From Ignavibacteriota bacterium (GTDB lineage: Bacteria; Bacteroidota; Ignavibacteria; UBA10030), in the NCBI GenBank assembly GCA_003142475.1, contig PLMK01000017.1, positions 1 to 64,000 on the forward strand: a stretch of DNA of 64,000 nt, read 5' to 3'. The position numbers were made by a program, and so were the translations under genes. The notes beneath the pieces were generated by a model. That model was not told where the DNA came from, did not search any database, and saw only the letters and a list, made by a program, of their open reading frames with translations. This document shows, one piece after another, positions 35,281 through 45,075 of the stretch (the stretch's first letter is position 1; each line of letters begins with the position of its first letter).

Positions 35281-37287
35281 ATGGAAATAGCAGCAAGTAA
35301 TATCAACATAATCCCTTTCATTCCGACAACCGCAAACGCGGCACGATCGGTAGTACTATCAAACAAGAATAATTTTCCAAATAGCGGTTTGCGGAATGCG
35401 TCAAAGATTTATTCATCTATTTGGGAGAACTCAAATGAAGGAATGAGACTGACTGATAGTAAAGGTATTATCGTTGCTGTTAATCCAGCATATTGCTGGC
35501 TCGTAGGAAAAACTTCTGAAGAACTTGTCGGTCACCTTTTCACTAGCATTTACGCTGATACTGAAAACCCTGAGAAGATGGCGCACACATATGAATCGCG
35601 TTTCAAAGAACGCCAGGCAGAACCGCAATATGAACGAAGAATGATACTTTGGACGAACCATACCATCAATGTTGAAATAAATGATTCCTATGTAGAAACA
35701 GATGATGGACGCGTGCTAATGCTTGCACGATTTCGTGACATCACTATTGAGAAGCTTACTCATAATGCCCTTACCGAAAGCGAATCGAAGTACCGCGGCC
35801 TCTTCGCAAATTCTGTGATGCCAATGTTTCAAAGCAGTGTCGAAGGAAAATTATTGAATGCTAATCGCGCAATGCTTACACTTCTTGGATATAACAATTT
35901 CTATGAACTTGCAAATCTTGAAATCGCTCGCGACATCTATTCTAATTCAGATGAACGCCAGGCAGTAACAGAAACCTTGCATAAAAAAGGATATGTGGTC
36001 AATGCAGAATTGACGGTGAAAAGAAAAAACGGAATGATTCTTACCGTACTGGAAAACTCCCGTACTTTAGTCGACGATAACGGAAAAGTGATCGGCTATG
36101 AAGGTGTGTTAGAAGATATCACCGCTCGCAAAGCGATGGAAAAGAAATTACAGGAATATGTCTGGGCACTTGAAAAATCCAAGAATGCTCTGGCAGAATT
36201 AAACTCGCAGAAAGATAAACTTTTTTCAATTATATCCCATGATCTTCGCTCTCCCTTTAGCAGTATTTTGGGATTTTGTGATATACTTTTAAAAGAAAAC
36301 GATCAACTCACAACCAAAGATCGGTTGCAATTTGTAGCATATATCCAAGAAGCAGCTCAGGATCAACTTGCGCTTGTGAATAAACTACTCGATTGGTCAC
36401 GATTAGAATCCGGACACATTCGATTTGAACAGACAGAAATCGATTTACAGGATATTGTAAAAAAGAGTGTTAACTCTCTGTTAGGACTTGCACATCAAAA
36501 ACAAGTGCATTTGAAAACAAACGTGCCAGAAAATATTGCTATACGCGGCGATATACACTTGCTGGGTCAAGTGTTTGGAAATCTCATCGGGAATTCGCTC
36601 AAGTTCACACAAGCAGGTGGCGCCATTACAGTAGAATTGATCGAAGATAAAATCGACCGATGGGTAATCGGAGTTCGCGATACAGGTATTGGCATACCTG
36701 AAGAGGATGTGCACAAGCTTTTCAAGATTGAAGAAAAATATACACGTAAAGGATTACATGGTGAAAAAGGAACTGGTCTTGGCCTGCCGGTTGTTCACGA
36801 AATTATTTTGAAACATAAAGGCACGATTGAAGTGCAAAGTCATCTTGGCGTCGGAACACTAATCCTTATCACCCTCCCTAAAATCCCTCCGGAGACAAGT
36901 GAAAACATTCTTGTAGTCGATGACGAACAAGGGATGCGGATACTACACACACGGTATATCAAGCGAATGCTGCCAGATGCATATGTACTACATGCATCAG
37001 ATGGCGCAGAAGCGTTACAACTTGCACAAGAGTATAATCCAAAAGTGATTATTTCTGATTACGATATGCCAGACTTTAATGGCAAAGAACTTGTACGCAG
37101 GTTGAAATCAGATCCAAAGACTGCCAACATTCCAGTCATTATTGTAACCGGTCAAGATTCTGATGCGAATCGCGATGAGCTTAAGCAGTATGGTGCAACT
37201 GAAGTACTAACTAAACCGATAACGCCAGAACAACTTGCTGAAATCTTAAATAATATCAAAGCTAATAATATAACAATAGCTGTTTAG
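35281..37287 (+). CDS. Hybrid histidine kinase: PAS-PAS-HisKA-HATPase-receiver
   Basis: A 668-residue cytoplasmic signalling protein with no membrane segment. Two PAS domains lie at about 45-165 (IWENSNEGMRLTDSKGIIV) and 170-290 (YRGLFANSVMPMF). The HisKA dimerisation domain has the phospho-His at 320 (SIISHDLRSPFSS). The ATPase domain has N box (GNLIGNSLKF), G1 (DTGIGIPEED) and G2 (GTGLGLPVV). The C-terminal receiver starts ILVVDDEQG, with acceptor Asp593 in ISDYDMPD and Lys in LTKPITPEQ. The receiver could feed an unlinked Hpt protein or act as an internal switch. AAGGAGG precedes ATG 35281. Monocistronic; the signal is probably a soluble cue or redox state sensed by PAS. Confidence 0.94.
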   Translation: MEIAASNINIIPFIPTTANAARSVVLSNKNNFPNSGLRNASKIYSSIWENSNEGMRLTDSKGIIVAVNPAYCWLVGKTSEELVGHLFTSIYADTENPEKMAHTYESRFKERQAEPQYERRMILWTNHTINVEINDSYVETDDGRVLMLARFRDITIEKLTHNALTESESKYRGLFANSVMPMFQSSVEGKLLNANRAMLTLLGYNNFYELANLEIARDIYSNSDERQAVTETLHKKGYVVNAELTVKRKNGMILTVLENSRTLVDDNGKVIGYEGVLEDITARKAMEKKLQEYVWALEKSKNALAELNSQKDKLFSIISHDLRSPFSSILGFCDILLKENDQLTTKDRLQFVAYIQEAAQDQLALVNKLLDWSRLESGHIRFEQTEIDLQDIVKKSVNSLLGLAHQKQVHLKTNVPENIAIRGDIHLLGQVFGNLIGNSLKFTQAGGAITVELIEDKIDRWVIGVRDTGIGIPEEDVHKLFKIEEKYTRKGLHGEKGTGLGLPVVHEIILKHKGTIEVQSHLGVGTLILITLPKIPPETSENILVVDDEQGMRILHTRYIKRMLPDAYVLHASDGAEALQLAQEYNPKVIISDYDMPDFNGKELVRRLKSDPKTANIPVIIVTGQDSDANRDELKQYGATEVLTKPITPEQLAEILNNIKANNITIAV

Positions 37288-37307
37288 TAATTTATATCTT
37301 CCTCTCA

Positions 37308-37358
37308 GGCCTTTCCATGGATGCCTCTTCAAGAATAATCTTGAACCGTGGAAAGGCC
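37308..37358. repeat. Long imperfect hairpin between convergent genes
   Basis: GGCCTTTCCATGG (37308-37320) pairs with CCGTGGAAAGGCC (37346-37358) with one mismatch, and inside it TTCAAGA (37328-37334) pairs with TCTTGAA (37339-37345) around ATAA. It follows the hybrid kinase stop by about 20 bp. There is no U-run, so it may be a structured 3' end or a small dispersed repeat. Confidence 0.7.
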
Positions 37359-37534
37359 CCTCCTTTAATGTTCAAATAAAAGCAATAAAATACTCCGGCC
37401 ATGCAATTCTATACTATAAAATATATGTTATTGATTTGTCAGAATTAGTAAGGAGTTTTTTCGTCCGACGGTTCATAAGAATAAATCTTCCACAACACAA
37501 GAACTAATTCTATCCTTTCACGTACCAAAACAAT

Positions 37535-38239
37535 TTACATCAACCGAAGAAGATTTAATGATGGAAGAAACCATGCATAAAACGCCCAGAGGGAGAGACC
37601 AACAGAGATTGGAATCGAAAGGTTATCATCAATCTTGATAGGAAGCGCCTCTACAACAGTGCCAATGGCCGCTGCAATGAATCCGATTATGTATTCCATC
37701 GGCAACTGTGCAATTTTTGGAGCAACGAGAATTACGAGTATAGCAGAAACAAAGAATGCTAACGAACCCTCAAGACTTTTAGCAAGAAAACGATGTCTGC
37801 CGAATCGTCTGCCAATAAGCGCAGATGTTGTATCAGAGATTATAAGAATAGTAAAAGCGTTAATCGCGATGACTTTGGGAAACAATAGTACGCACAGCAA
37901 CGCCGAGATAAGCACATTCGAAGCACCACTTAATCTCTTTTTGTTGATATCGGTCTCGTGCCGCCGCAAAAGCCAGCCAAACCATTTGTAAAACCATCGC
38001 GCAACAATTGGAATATAATATCGTGCTACATCAACAATGATGAACGCCGCTGTAATTGGCACAAGAAGATAAAGTGCCAATTGCTTAGAGATAAAAAAAT
38101 ATATAATTGGGATTGAAAGAGAAAAGAGATGTATTGACTTCCGTACCAACTCATGCTTGTATTCGATGGTTGCGGTATGATCAAGATGCGTTAACTCGCT
38201 ACTGCGGACACTGAATTTCTCCTTGTCGGCGTGAAGCAC
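37535..38239 (-). CDS. Dolichol/phytol/diacylglycerol kinase-like membrane protein
   Basis: A 234-residue membrane protein with about six or seven transmembrane helices, of the SEC59/VTE5/DGK1 family of CTP-dependent lipid kinases. Its signatures are ELVRKSIHLFSLSIP near 29, SDTTSALIGRRFGRHRF near 133 with KSLEGSLAFF, and EALPIKIDDNLSIPISVG near 204. It should phosphorylate a polyprenol or similar lipid, perhaps to recycle glycan carriers or quinone side chains. Its GTG start (38239) shares one base with the TAG stop of ftsH (TAGTG), so it is coupled to ftsH. An AT-rich 3' region separates it from the hybrid kinase. Confidence 0.85.
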   Translation of the reverse strand: MLHADKEKFSVRSSELTHLDHTATIEYKHELVRKSIHLFSLSIPIIYFFISKQLALYLLVPITAAFIIVDVARYYIPIVARWFYKWFGWLLRRHETDINKKRLSGASNVLISALLCVLLFPKVIAINAFTILIISDTTSALIGRRFGRHRFLAKSLEGSLAFFVSAILVILVAPKIAQLPMEYIIGFIAAAIGTVVEALPIKIDDNLSIPISVGLSLWAFYAWFLPSLNLLRLM

Positions 38240-40356
38240 TATGATTTTTTCTCTTCGTTTATTATCGATGGTAGCGCACTCGCCTTTGCTCGTGACGGTT
38301 TCACTTCCTGCAATTCCGCAGGAGAAGATGGTGTTCCATTCACATGTTTGTCAACTGGCGGCAATTCTTCCCCACGAATAATTTTATCTATTTCCTCGGA
38401 GTCAAGGATTTCGCGCTCAAGCAATGCATTTGCCAGACGATGAAGAATCTTCGCATTTTCTTTAAGAATTTTATCCGCACGCTTCATCGCCCGCGTTACA
38501 ATTAATCGCACTTCAGCATCGATAGCGATTGCAGTGTTTTCACTGAAGTTGCGAGTCTTAGTAATTTCACGTCCTAAAAAGAGTTCTTCTTCTTTTGCAC
38601 CGTACGCCAATGGGCCAAGTTTATCGCTCATACCCCATTCGCATACCATTTTTCGGGCAAGTTCGGTAGCGCGTTCAATGTCGTTACCGGCACCTGTAGT
38701 AAATTGATTAAAGACTAATTTTTCTGCAGCGCGTCCACCAAGGGCGTAAGTGATCATTGCTTCAAGATATTCGCGTGAGTATGTATGTTTCTCATCAATT
38801 GGCAGGTACGTTGTAACACCAAGTGCGCGCCCGCGCGGAATAATTGTTACCTTGTGCACAGGATCAGCTTCAGGCAGGCACCGAGCTACCAATACATGGC
38901 CTGATTCATGATACGAAGTCACTTTCTTTTCTTTGTCGGAAATAAGCATACTCTTTCGTTCCGTTCCCATCATCACTTTATCTTTAGCTTCTTCAAAGTG
39001 ATGCATCGCCACAGATTTACTATTCTGCCGTGCAGCAAGCAATGCGGCTTCATTCACAAGATTAGCAATATCAGCGCCAGATAATCCCGGTGTTCCTTTT
39101 GCAAGAACATCCAATCGCACATCCTCATCTATCGGAATATTTTTCGTATGCACACGGAAAATCCCCTCGCGCCCTTTCACATCCGGCCGATCCACAACTA
39201 TCTGTCGATCAAATCGCCCTGGTCGCAGCAACGCCGGATCAAGAACATCCGGACGGTTTGTCGCCGCAATAATTATAACACCTGTGTTTTGTTCAAAGCC
39301 ATCCATCTCTACTAGCAATTGGTTAAGTGTCTGTTCACGCTCGTCGTGTCCACCGCCAATTCCGGCACCGCGATGCCTACCAACTGCATCGATCTCATCG
39401 ATGAAGATGATGCAAGGAGCACTTCTTTTCCCCTGCTCAAATAAATCTCTCACGCGGCTTGCACCCACGCCAACAAACATTTCTACGAAGTCTGCACCGC
39501 TGATAGAGAAGAACGGAACGCCTGCTTCTCCTGCGACTGCGCGTGCTAGTAATGTTTTGCCAGTACCCGGAGGGCCAAGTAACAGCACACCCTTAGGAAT
39601 TTTCCCGCCCAGCCGCTGAAACTTAGCTGGCTCACGCAGAAATTCAATAATTTCCTGCAATTCTACTTTAGCTTCGTCCGCACCAGCAACGTCTGCGAAC
39701 GTTACTTGCATCAATCCTTCTGTTAACAGTTTTGCGCGGCTCTTTCCGAACGAGAACAATCCTTTCGCTCCTCCTGCTCCACCTGCACCAGCTTGCATTC
39801 GCCGGAAAAGGAATAACCAAAATCCAATAAGCAAAACCCATGGCAGGATACTGACCGCGATATTCATCCAAGTATTGTCTTCCTTTTCAACTTTAAATTT
39901 CAAACCTTTTGCCATCCATGACGTCACGAGCGCGTCGTCAAGATTCGTATATGGTAGTGTCAATATAATTCTTGTTGCGTTGCGTGCAGTCTTACCACTG
40001 GTTGTTTGAATATCCATTGGTTCTTTAAGCTTTCCATGAAAATCGAAAATAGCATATCCGTTAATCTTCACTGCTGCATCGCTGAACTTTTGATCGTTCA
40101 ATAATTGTTGGAATGTTGTAAAGTTGACTTCGTATTCTGTTTCCTCATTCGTACGGAATACCCACATGAAGAGAAATACCGCAAGAATAATGGAAATCCA
40201 GAGCAATACAGCTTTCCCGATTCTTCCCCAAGGCGATTCTTCCTCCCGCGGTTGTTTCGTCTGTCGTTTTTGAAAAAGAGGAGGTGTTGAACGTTTTTTT
40301 TGAGATGCGTTCTGGTCCTTCTTTTCTTTGTTTTCGTTTTGCATATTGGTACTCAT
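38239..40356 (-). CDS. ftsH: ATP-dependent zinc metalloprotease FtsH
   Basis: A 705-residue membrane AAA+ protease. After a charged N-terminus there are two transmembrane segments (ORF positions about 48-68 and 165-185) around a small periplasmic domain. The AAA module has Walker A GPPGTGKT, Walker [13 protein letters not shown] and the second region of homology [19 protein letters not shown]. The M41 protease domain has the zinc motif HESGH and [11 protein letters not shown] use ATG 40356 because GGAG precedes it; GTG 40380 and ATG 40368 are alternatives. It degrades membrane and regulatory proteins. It lies in the widely conserved tilS-hpt-ftsH cluster. Confidence 0.96.
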   Translation of the reverse strand: MSTNMQNENKEKKDQNASQKKRSTPPLFQKRQTKQPREEESPWGRIGKAVLLWISIILAVFLFMWVFRTNEETEYEVNFTTFQQLLNDQKFSDAAVKINGYAIFDFHGKLKEPMDIQTTSGKTARNATRIILTLPYTNLDDALVTSWMAKGLKFKVEKEDNTWMNIAVSILPWVLLIGFWLFLFRRMQAGAGGAGGAKGLFSFGKSRAKLLTEGLMQVTFADVAGADEAKVELQEIIEFLREPAKFQRLGGKIPKGVLLLGPPGTGKTLLARAVAGEAGVPFFSISGADFVEMFVGVGASRVRDLFEQGKRSAPCIIFIDEIDAVGRHRGAGIGGGHDEREQTLNQLLVEMDGFEQNTGVIIIAATNRPDVLDPALLRPGRFDRQIVVDRPDVKGREGIFRVHTKNIPIDEDVRLDVLAKGTPGLSGADIANLVNEAALLAARQNSKSVAMHHFEEAKDKVMMGTERKSMLISDKEKKVTSYHESGHVLVARCLPEADPVHKVTIIPRGRALGVTTYLPIDEKHTYSREYLEAMITYALGGRAAEKLVFNQFTTGAGNDIERATELARKMVCEWGMSDKLGPLAYGAKEEELFLGREITKTRNFSENTAIAIDAEVRLIVTRAMKRADKILKENAKILHRLANALLEREILDSEEIDKIIRGEELPPVDKHVNGTPSSPAELQEVKPSRAKASALPSIINEEKKS

Positions 40357-40382
40357 TTCAAACTCCATTTTTGGGCTCACAA

Positions 40383-40946
40383 TTACTCCGGCTTAATGCT
40401 TCCTTGCGGAGAGAGCCGATAAATTGATTTTAAGTTACGAACTTTTTGTGCGTAGTCCAAGCCATAGCCAATGACAAAGTCCGGTGGAATCTCGAATCCA
40501 ACGTAATCAATCGGAAAGTCAATTTTTGGTACACCCTTTTTCAATAAAAGAGATACAAATTTAAGAGTTTTTGGATTTTCTTTTTCAATTATATTTTTAA
40601 TAAAGGCAATAGATAATCCTGAATCGACAATATCTTCCACAACAAGTATGTCACGCCCCGCGACCTCGCAATTCAAATTCTTCAATAGCTTTACTTGTCC
40701 AGAAGATATTTTTGCATCGCCATAGCTGGAGAGCTTAAAGAAATCCATCTCGCAATCGACATTGATCTCGCGAATCAGATCAGCAAGAAAAATGAACGAA
40801 CCGTTTAATACACCAATGAAGATTGGCGTCTTTCCTGCATAGTCGGCATTGATATGCACAGCAAGTTCTTTAACACGTTTTCGTATTTGCTCTTCCGTGA
40901 TAAAGGGTTCAAACGTATCACCATTAATTTTTATGAATTCAGCCAT
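40383..40946 (-). CDS. hpt: Hypoxanthine phosphoribosyltransferase
   Basis: A 187-residue purine salvage enzyme converting hypoxanthine (and guanine) with PRPP to IMP/GMP. The PRPP-binding motif is [14 protein letters not shown], with acidic pair Glu104/Asp105, and the PPi loop LNGSFIF lies near 48-54. The C-terminal base-specificity region contains [17 protein letters not shown]. Length is normal. Its start overlaps the tilS stop by eight bases and ftsH follows closely, giving the tilS-hpt-ftsH order seen in many bacteria. Confidence 0.95.
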   Translation of the reverse strand: MAEFIKINGDTFEPFITEEQIRKRVKELAVHINADYAGKTPIFIGVLNGSFIFLADLIREINVDCEMDFFKLSSYGDAKISSGQVKLLKNLNCEVAGRDILVVEDIVDSGLSIAFIKNIIEKENPKTLKFVSLLLKKGVPKIDFPIDYVGFEIPPDFVIGYGLDYAQKVRNLKSIYRLSPQGSIKPE

Positions 40947-42369
40947 GGTAAGCTCTATTTGATGGTCGACAGGTAAGTCGAATTGTTGTTTGTGTTCGAT
41001 CAGTCAATTTGAATCGATCATCCAACCGCTTGCCGCAAATCCACACGATAGTGCCGTCAGATTCTAAAACTGGAACGGAAGATTTTTGATACCGTGGAAC
41101 TTTTTGGTCTGTAAAGAAATCACTCAATTTTTTTCTCTTTTTCATTCCAAGCGGAATAAACCAATCACCTGCATGCCATGGTCGTAAGACAAGCTGTTTA
41201 CCTAATCGTTCGGCATCGATGTATTCCACCTCATTCGTTCCGGCATAGGTGGATGGGATACTCTCCGGTTTGCTGATCGAAACAAGATAATTTTTATAGT
41301 TATAGCTTTTGCCAAATTCAACTTGTCTGATATTCGGTTGTTCATCTTCTGTGATTTTGAAAATGATATGATCTCGATCACGGCATGCTGTAAATCTATC
41401 GCCCAATTCCACAATTCGCCCTGTTGGTTGAGTACAAAGAAGGTGAAGCGCGCTGATTTTCTTTTCTGTCGGTTCAATCTCCATCCGATTAAGAATTTGA
41501 ACAAACATTTCATCCCATAGAAAATCCGACTCCGATTTTAGATTTTTTACATTTAACGTTAAATGTCCCTGTGAATCTTTCTGAATGATAGAATGAATTT
41601 TTTCAACAACAATCCTGCACATTTTTTTGTTCACATTCTGCATCATATCCGCAATACGATTTAAAGTATAGACGATATCAGGATTGCTTTTTTGCAGTGC
41701 TGGCAAAATGTTGTGCCGCAGTTCATTCCTTCGATACACAAGTGAAAGGTTTGATGAATCATTTCTATACTTGACACCCTGTTCTATCGCATATGCTTCA
41801 ATTTCTTTTCGTGTTGCAAATAGTAACGGACGAATAATATAACCCAGTTCACGTTTCGGTGGAATTCCCGCCAAACCATGAATGCTGGTCCCTCGCATAA
41901 TATTAAGAAGCACTGTTTCCGCATTATCATCTGCATGATGTGCTGTGGCAACCGTATCGGCGCTTGCTTGTCCGCGGATACGTTCAAAACATTCATAGCG
42001 AAGATGGCGTGCTGCAAGTTGTTTTGAAAGTCCAAGCTTGTGGGCGTACGACATAACATCGATTCGTTGACAATAGAATGTAATGCGATAATAATCTGAC
42101 ATTTCCTTGACGAATTTTTCATCCAACATCGATTCTTCGCCTCGCAGTTGGTGATTAATGTGAATAATTGAAAGACGCAGTTTCATTTGTTCGCATAGTC
42201 TTGAGAACAGATGAAGCATAACCATTGAATCCACACCGCCGCTGACTGCAAGAAGGACGGATTGTTCCGCAGATACCAATTGATATCGTAGAATGAAGTC
42301 TAAAGTTTTTGATTCGAGTTGATTCATGCTTCTGAAAGCTAAGTCGTCTTTGTTTACACCAAGTCTCAT
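40939..42369 (-). CDS. tilS: tRNA(Ile)-lysidine synthase
   Basis: A 476-residue ATP-dependent enzyme that converts the wobble cytidine of tRNA-Ile(CAU) to lysidine. The PP-loop is AVSGGVDSM (residues 41-49), followed by HINHQLRGEES and ATAHHADDNAETVLLNI, all typical of TilS. The C-terminal TilS substrate-binding domains end with KKLSDFFTDQKVPRYQ. ATG 42369 is 3 bases from the T-run of a strong terminator-like hairpin, so ATG 42327 (MNQLESKTL), 14 codons later, is a credible alternative start. It heads the tilS-hpt-ftsH unit. Confidence 0.93.
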   Translation of the reverse strand: MRLGVNKDDLAFRSMNQLESKTLDFILRYQLVSAEQSVLLAVSGGVDSMVMLHLFSRLCEQMKLRLSIIHINHQLRGEESMLDEKFVKEMSDYYRITFYCQRIDVMSYAHKLGLSKQLAARHLRYECFERIRGQASADTVATAHHADDNAETVLLNIMRGTSIHGLAGIPPKRELGYIIRPLLFATRKEIEAYAIEQGVKYRNDSSNLSLVYRRNELRHNILPALQKSNPDIVYTLNRIADMMQNVNKKMCRIVVEKIHSIIQKDSQGHLTLNVKNLKSESDFLWDEMFVQILNRMEIEPTEKKISALHLLCTQPTGRIVELGDRFTACRDRDHIIFKITEDEQPNIRQVEFGKSYNYKNYLVSISKPESIPSTYAGTNEVEYIDAERLGKQLVLRPWHAGDWFIPLGMKKRKKLSDFFTDQKVPRYQKSSVPVLESDGTIVWICGKRLDDRFKLTDRTQTTIRLTCRPSNRAYHG

Positions 42370-42371
42370 GA

Positions 42372-42442
42372 TAAAAAAAAACTTGACTTGCTTACCTGTC
42401 GAATCCCGATCCTATCGGGAGCAGGCAAGCCTACAAGTCAAG
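42372..42442 (-). terminator. Very long intrinsic terminator-like hairpin upstream of tilS
   Basis: Nested arms: CTTGACTTG (42382-42390) with CAAGTCAAG (42434-42442); GCTTACCTG (42390-42398) with CAGGCAAGC (42422-42430), one mismatch; TCCCGAT (42404-42410) with ATCGGGA (42414-42420). On the minus strand the stem is followed by nine T residues (42372-42380). This is a strong terminator for the DUF6051 gene at 42534-43775 and abuts the tilS start, so it may also act as an attenuator. Confidence 0.8.
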
Positions 42443-42533
42443 ATAATGAGAAGCATTTATAGTATGTAAGATACTGGTTTTTGACGGGAAAGACAAGATT
42501 ACTGTACACGTGCAAAACCGCCTTTTTGCAGCA

Positions 42534-43775
42534 TCATCGAAAATGTGCAGCGGCTTTCCTAAAAACTTCGTCGAAGCTTATCTCTACCAGCCGTTCATGC
42601 ATTCCGCCTGTCGGGAACGGATTAATATGCGTATAGGGAAATGGAAAATCCATAACTTCCACCTGCATGCCGATATCTCGATAATCTCCCTTCAAAGTAT
42701 TCAGAACTTCGTTTGCCGGGACAACATCATCATTCTTCAACGCTACCGCGCACAGTTGATTCTGCAGTTGCCTGAACCGCTGCTCGCGCGCTTCTTTATT
42801 CTTCTGATAACTCAACAGCATCTTGAACTCGACACCCGCCGTATGTGCTTCGCTGAAATAGTGTGCGATGCGCAAATCTAACTTAAGCTCGGTTTCTAAT
42901 CGTTCTGTATAGAAAGAATAAATGGCGATAGTCGCGTCGCTGTCTAGGATAAATTTGGAATTGGGAGACATCCGATCAAGCGTGGGTCCACCGCAAAACA
43001 TGAATAATTTCGAATTCTGGAAATAATTATTGGGATTTGCCATTACAAGAATTTCACTGAGGAATGAACCGATGGAGTATGCAAACAGATCGATCGTGGC
43101 CTCCGGCTCGATGAATGGGTGTGTTCCACTTTTAATTTCCGATAAGAGGCGTACAACATCATCGAACGTCTGTAGGCCAGACCAGAAAAAGCGCTGCGGG
43201 ATCAACTCAATCCGTGCACTAATTGCTGCATTGGCAAAGCTGGAATTCATAATGGCAGGTGAATGACTACGGCGGATACCGGAAACAACATTCATCGATC
43301 GCGATTTTCCCCATTCAGCCGGTGTCCGATTCATATGAAACGCGATGGGAAACAAGATCACTGTCTTACCGGTGAGGTCAACTAACTTTTCAGCCCAGGG
43401 TAAATATTTGTGCCAGCTATGCTCATTCAAGCCATGGAATAATAAAATTACTCCATGTGCACGCCTCGGATTTGACTTCTTAAACAGAGCGTATGTAAAA
43501 AACTTGTTTTCTTGGATATCGATATCACCATGTTTCAAAGTCTCCGGGTACGATTGCAGTCGTTCATGTGCACCGGACTCAAGATCCTCCTGAAACGCCA
43601 TCCTATGCTCTTGGCAAGTGTATGTGTGTGCACCTGGCAGGACTGTCCAGTATGCGGACGTGAATGCACAATGATGAATTTCAATGTCTCTTTCAGGCAC
43701 TCGAATCATTTTTGCATGCGGATCGTAAAGCTCACGAAGATTGTCATATGTTTTTCGGTAGGTCATATTCTTCAA
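42534..43775 (-). CDS. DUF6051 alpha/beta-hydrolase
   Basis: A 413-residue protein that I place in the DUF6051 family of alpha/beta-hydrolase fold proteins. The oxyanion strand is LLFHGLNEHSWHKY near 132, the nucleophile elbow is FAYSIGSF with Ser234, a late Asp lies in KNDDVVPANE and the His in GGMHERLVE, so a Ser-Asp-His triad is plausible. It has no signal peptide. The substrate is unknown; the family is found mainly in Bacteroidota. It is monocistronic, with a long terminator about 90 bp downstream and AT-rich DNA upstream. Confidence 0.82.
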   Translation of the reverse strand: MKNMTYRKTYDNLRELYDPHAKMIRVPERDIEIHHCAFTSAYWTVLPGAHTYTCQEHRMAFQEDLESGAHERLQSYPETLKHGDIDIQENKFFTYALFKKSNPRRAHGVILLFHGLNEHSWHKYLPWAEKLVDLTGKTVILFPIAFHMNRTPAEWGKSRSMNVVSGIRRSHSPAIMNSSFANAAISARIELIPQRFFWSGLQTFDDVVRLLSEIKSGTHPFIEPEATIDLFAYSIGSFLSEILVMANPNNYFQNSKLFMFCGGPTLDRMSPNSKFILDSDATIAIYSFYTERLETELKLDLRIAHYFSEAHTAGVEFKMLLSYQKNKEAREQRFRQLQNQLCAVALKNDDVVPANEVLNTLKGDYRDIGMQVEVMDFPFPYTHINPFPTGGMHERLVEISFDEVFRKAAAHFR

Positions 43776-44169
43776 TTGAATAATAATTCATGTTTTTGCG
43801 ATTATAAATAAGAAATGAAATAGTGCTAAAGAAGCAAGCAATAATTGAAAATACATCACATAAGAAGGCTGTGACAATTCATGAACATTAATACACGACA
43901 ATTCATCTTAAATCTACTTTCATCCTGTTTCCTGGTTACTGCATTTGGGCGACTTGATTTATTGGAGTAGGGTTTGCTCACCTTCCTTTGTCTTCTCCGC
44001 TGCTGTTCAAGATTGTGTGGTTGTGCTTGGTAATCTTCTGGTACATATAGGTTGATTCTCATGCCGGTAAGGAGGATTTAATCACATCGATATTGGTTAG
44101 CTAAACACTCTGCGCTGAGAGGACTCTTCTTCTCAGCGCAAAGTAAAACAGAGCACTCTTCGCTGATCG
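43776..44169. other. Intergenic region with a 10 bp stem
   Basis: About 390 bp between two minus-strand genes. A perfect stem TGCGCTGAGA (44111-44120) / TCTCAGCGCA (44131-44140) lies just downstream of the PUR-domain gene; it lacks a T-run but probably marks its 3' end. A 68-codon minus frame (43856-44062) has no ribosome binding site or family match. I see nothing else. Confidence 0.55.
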
Positions 44170-44604
44170 CTACTTCATATGTCCAACCGTTTCTGTGATC
44201 GCTCCCATAAAATCATTTGCCGCATTGTTGAACACATTTATTCTTCTCTTTGAAAATTTTTTTGAATCCTCTTTTGACGGCTGACTTTCGGTAATAGAGA
44301 TATAACGTGATTTGTTCTTTGCTTCCTTTACATCCACGAAATATGTGATCTTTCCTGATTTCATTTTCCTTGTAAACTCACCCTCGCCATTGACTATTGT
44401 TGTCGCTTCTTTCAATGCACTGATGAATTCATCTGCTACGCTGCCAAAGATAGTTACACTATGCTTAGTAAATTTTTTCTCCCCTTCTTTTGCCGGCTGG
44501 CTTACTGTAACCGTGAGATACTTTGCGTTATTCTTCGCCTCCTTTACATCCATAAAGAAGGTCGTAGAACCTGCTTTGATCATTTTGCTGAAAAGTGCGT
44601 CCAT
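44170..44604 (-). CDS. DUF3276/PUR-alpha-like protein with two tandem domains
   Basis: A 144-residue protein made of two similar halves. Repeat 1 (about 4-68) reads FSKMIKAGSTTFFMDVKEAK then YLTVTVSQPAKEGEKKFTKH; repeat 2 (about 76-141) reads FTRKMKSGKITYFVDVKEAK then YISITESQPSKEDSKKFSKR. Each half matches the DUF3276 pattern of Bacteroidota, a PUR-alpha-like fold that binds single-stranded DNA or RNA as a dimer of repeats. Here the two repeats are in one chain. It is probably a cytoplasmic nucleic-acid-binding protein; the target is unknown. Monocistronic. Confidence 0.82.
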   Translation of the reverse strand: MDALFSKMIKAGSTTFFMDVKEAKNNAKYLTVTVSQPAKEGEKKFTKHSVTIFGSVADEFISALKEATTIVNGEGEFTRKMKSGKITYFVDVKEAKNKSRYISITESQPSKEDSKKFSKRRINVFNNAANDFMGAITETVGHMK

Positions 44605-45075
44605 GACGTTTCTCCCGAATTGATATTATTGGTATATGAATTAGTAAAACGTAGTGAATAATTAATCGAACACGTTCAACTCAATCAACAGAACAAAAAT
44701 GTCAACACTGAAATCAGGAAAAATTAGTACAACCCGGAGTATCCAATGTAACGAAGTTTTAAGGGATTGCTTTAGTAGTATCCCCCCGCAAAAAACTACG
44801 GTTTTTAGAGAGGAATGTCAAGAATAAAAACGCCCTTCAAACTTTACGGTTGAGAGACGTCTTACTGAAAGCTCATATAAAGTACGCCAAAAGTTAAAAT
44901 TTTACTTCCTTTTTGCTTTCAACTTCGGTTTTTTCCCTTGTGTAAAACATACCTCCGCCCGTCGCGCCCGGAGACATAGCGTCGTAGGATTCTAAATACG
45001 CTCTCGTAAATAAATACTCGTTTCGAGTAAATCGATCTGAAGATATTCATATGGTACGTGAACAGATGTGCAGAT
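44605..45075. other. Intergenic region with diverged terminator copy
   Basis: 470 bp between the PUR-domain gene and the FGE-like gene, without a credible gene. Its middle (44796-44907) is a diverged copy of the groL terminator region, listed separately. A short palindrome ACTCG/CGAGT lies near 45017-45029. Confidence 0.6.
44796..44907 (-). repeat. Diverged copy A of groL terminator region
   Basis: This segment aligns over its full length with 48063-48178, sharing CGGTTTTTAGA, GTCAAGAATAAAAACGCC, CGGTTGAGAG and CAAAAGTT blocks. The terminator stem here is ACGCCCTTCAA (44830-44840) with TTGAGAGACGT (44850-44860), with two mismatched positions, followed on the minus strand by TTTTTATTCTT. It could still end transcripts from the FGE-like gene. 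Confidence 0.75.

Noticed and set aside
43856..44062. 68-codon minus-strand frame
   Set aside because: No ribosome binding site and no recognised pattern; it lies in an intergenic region with a stem-loop.
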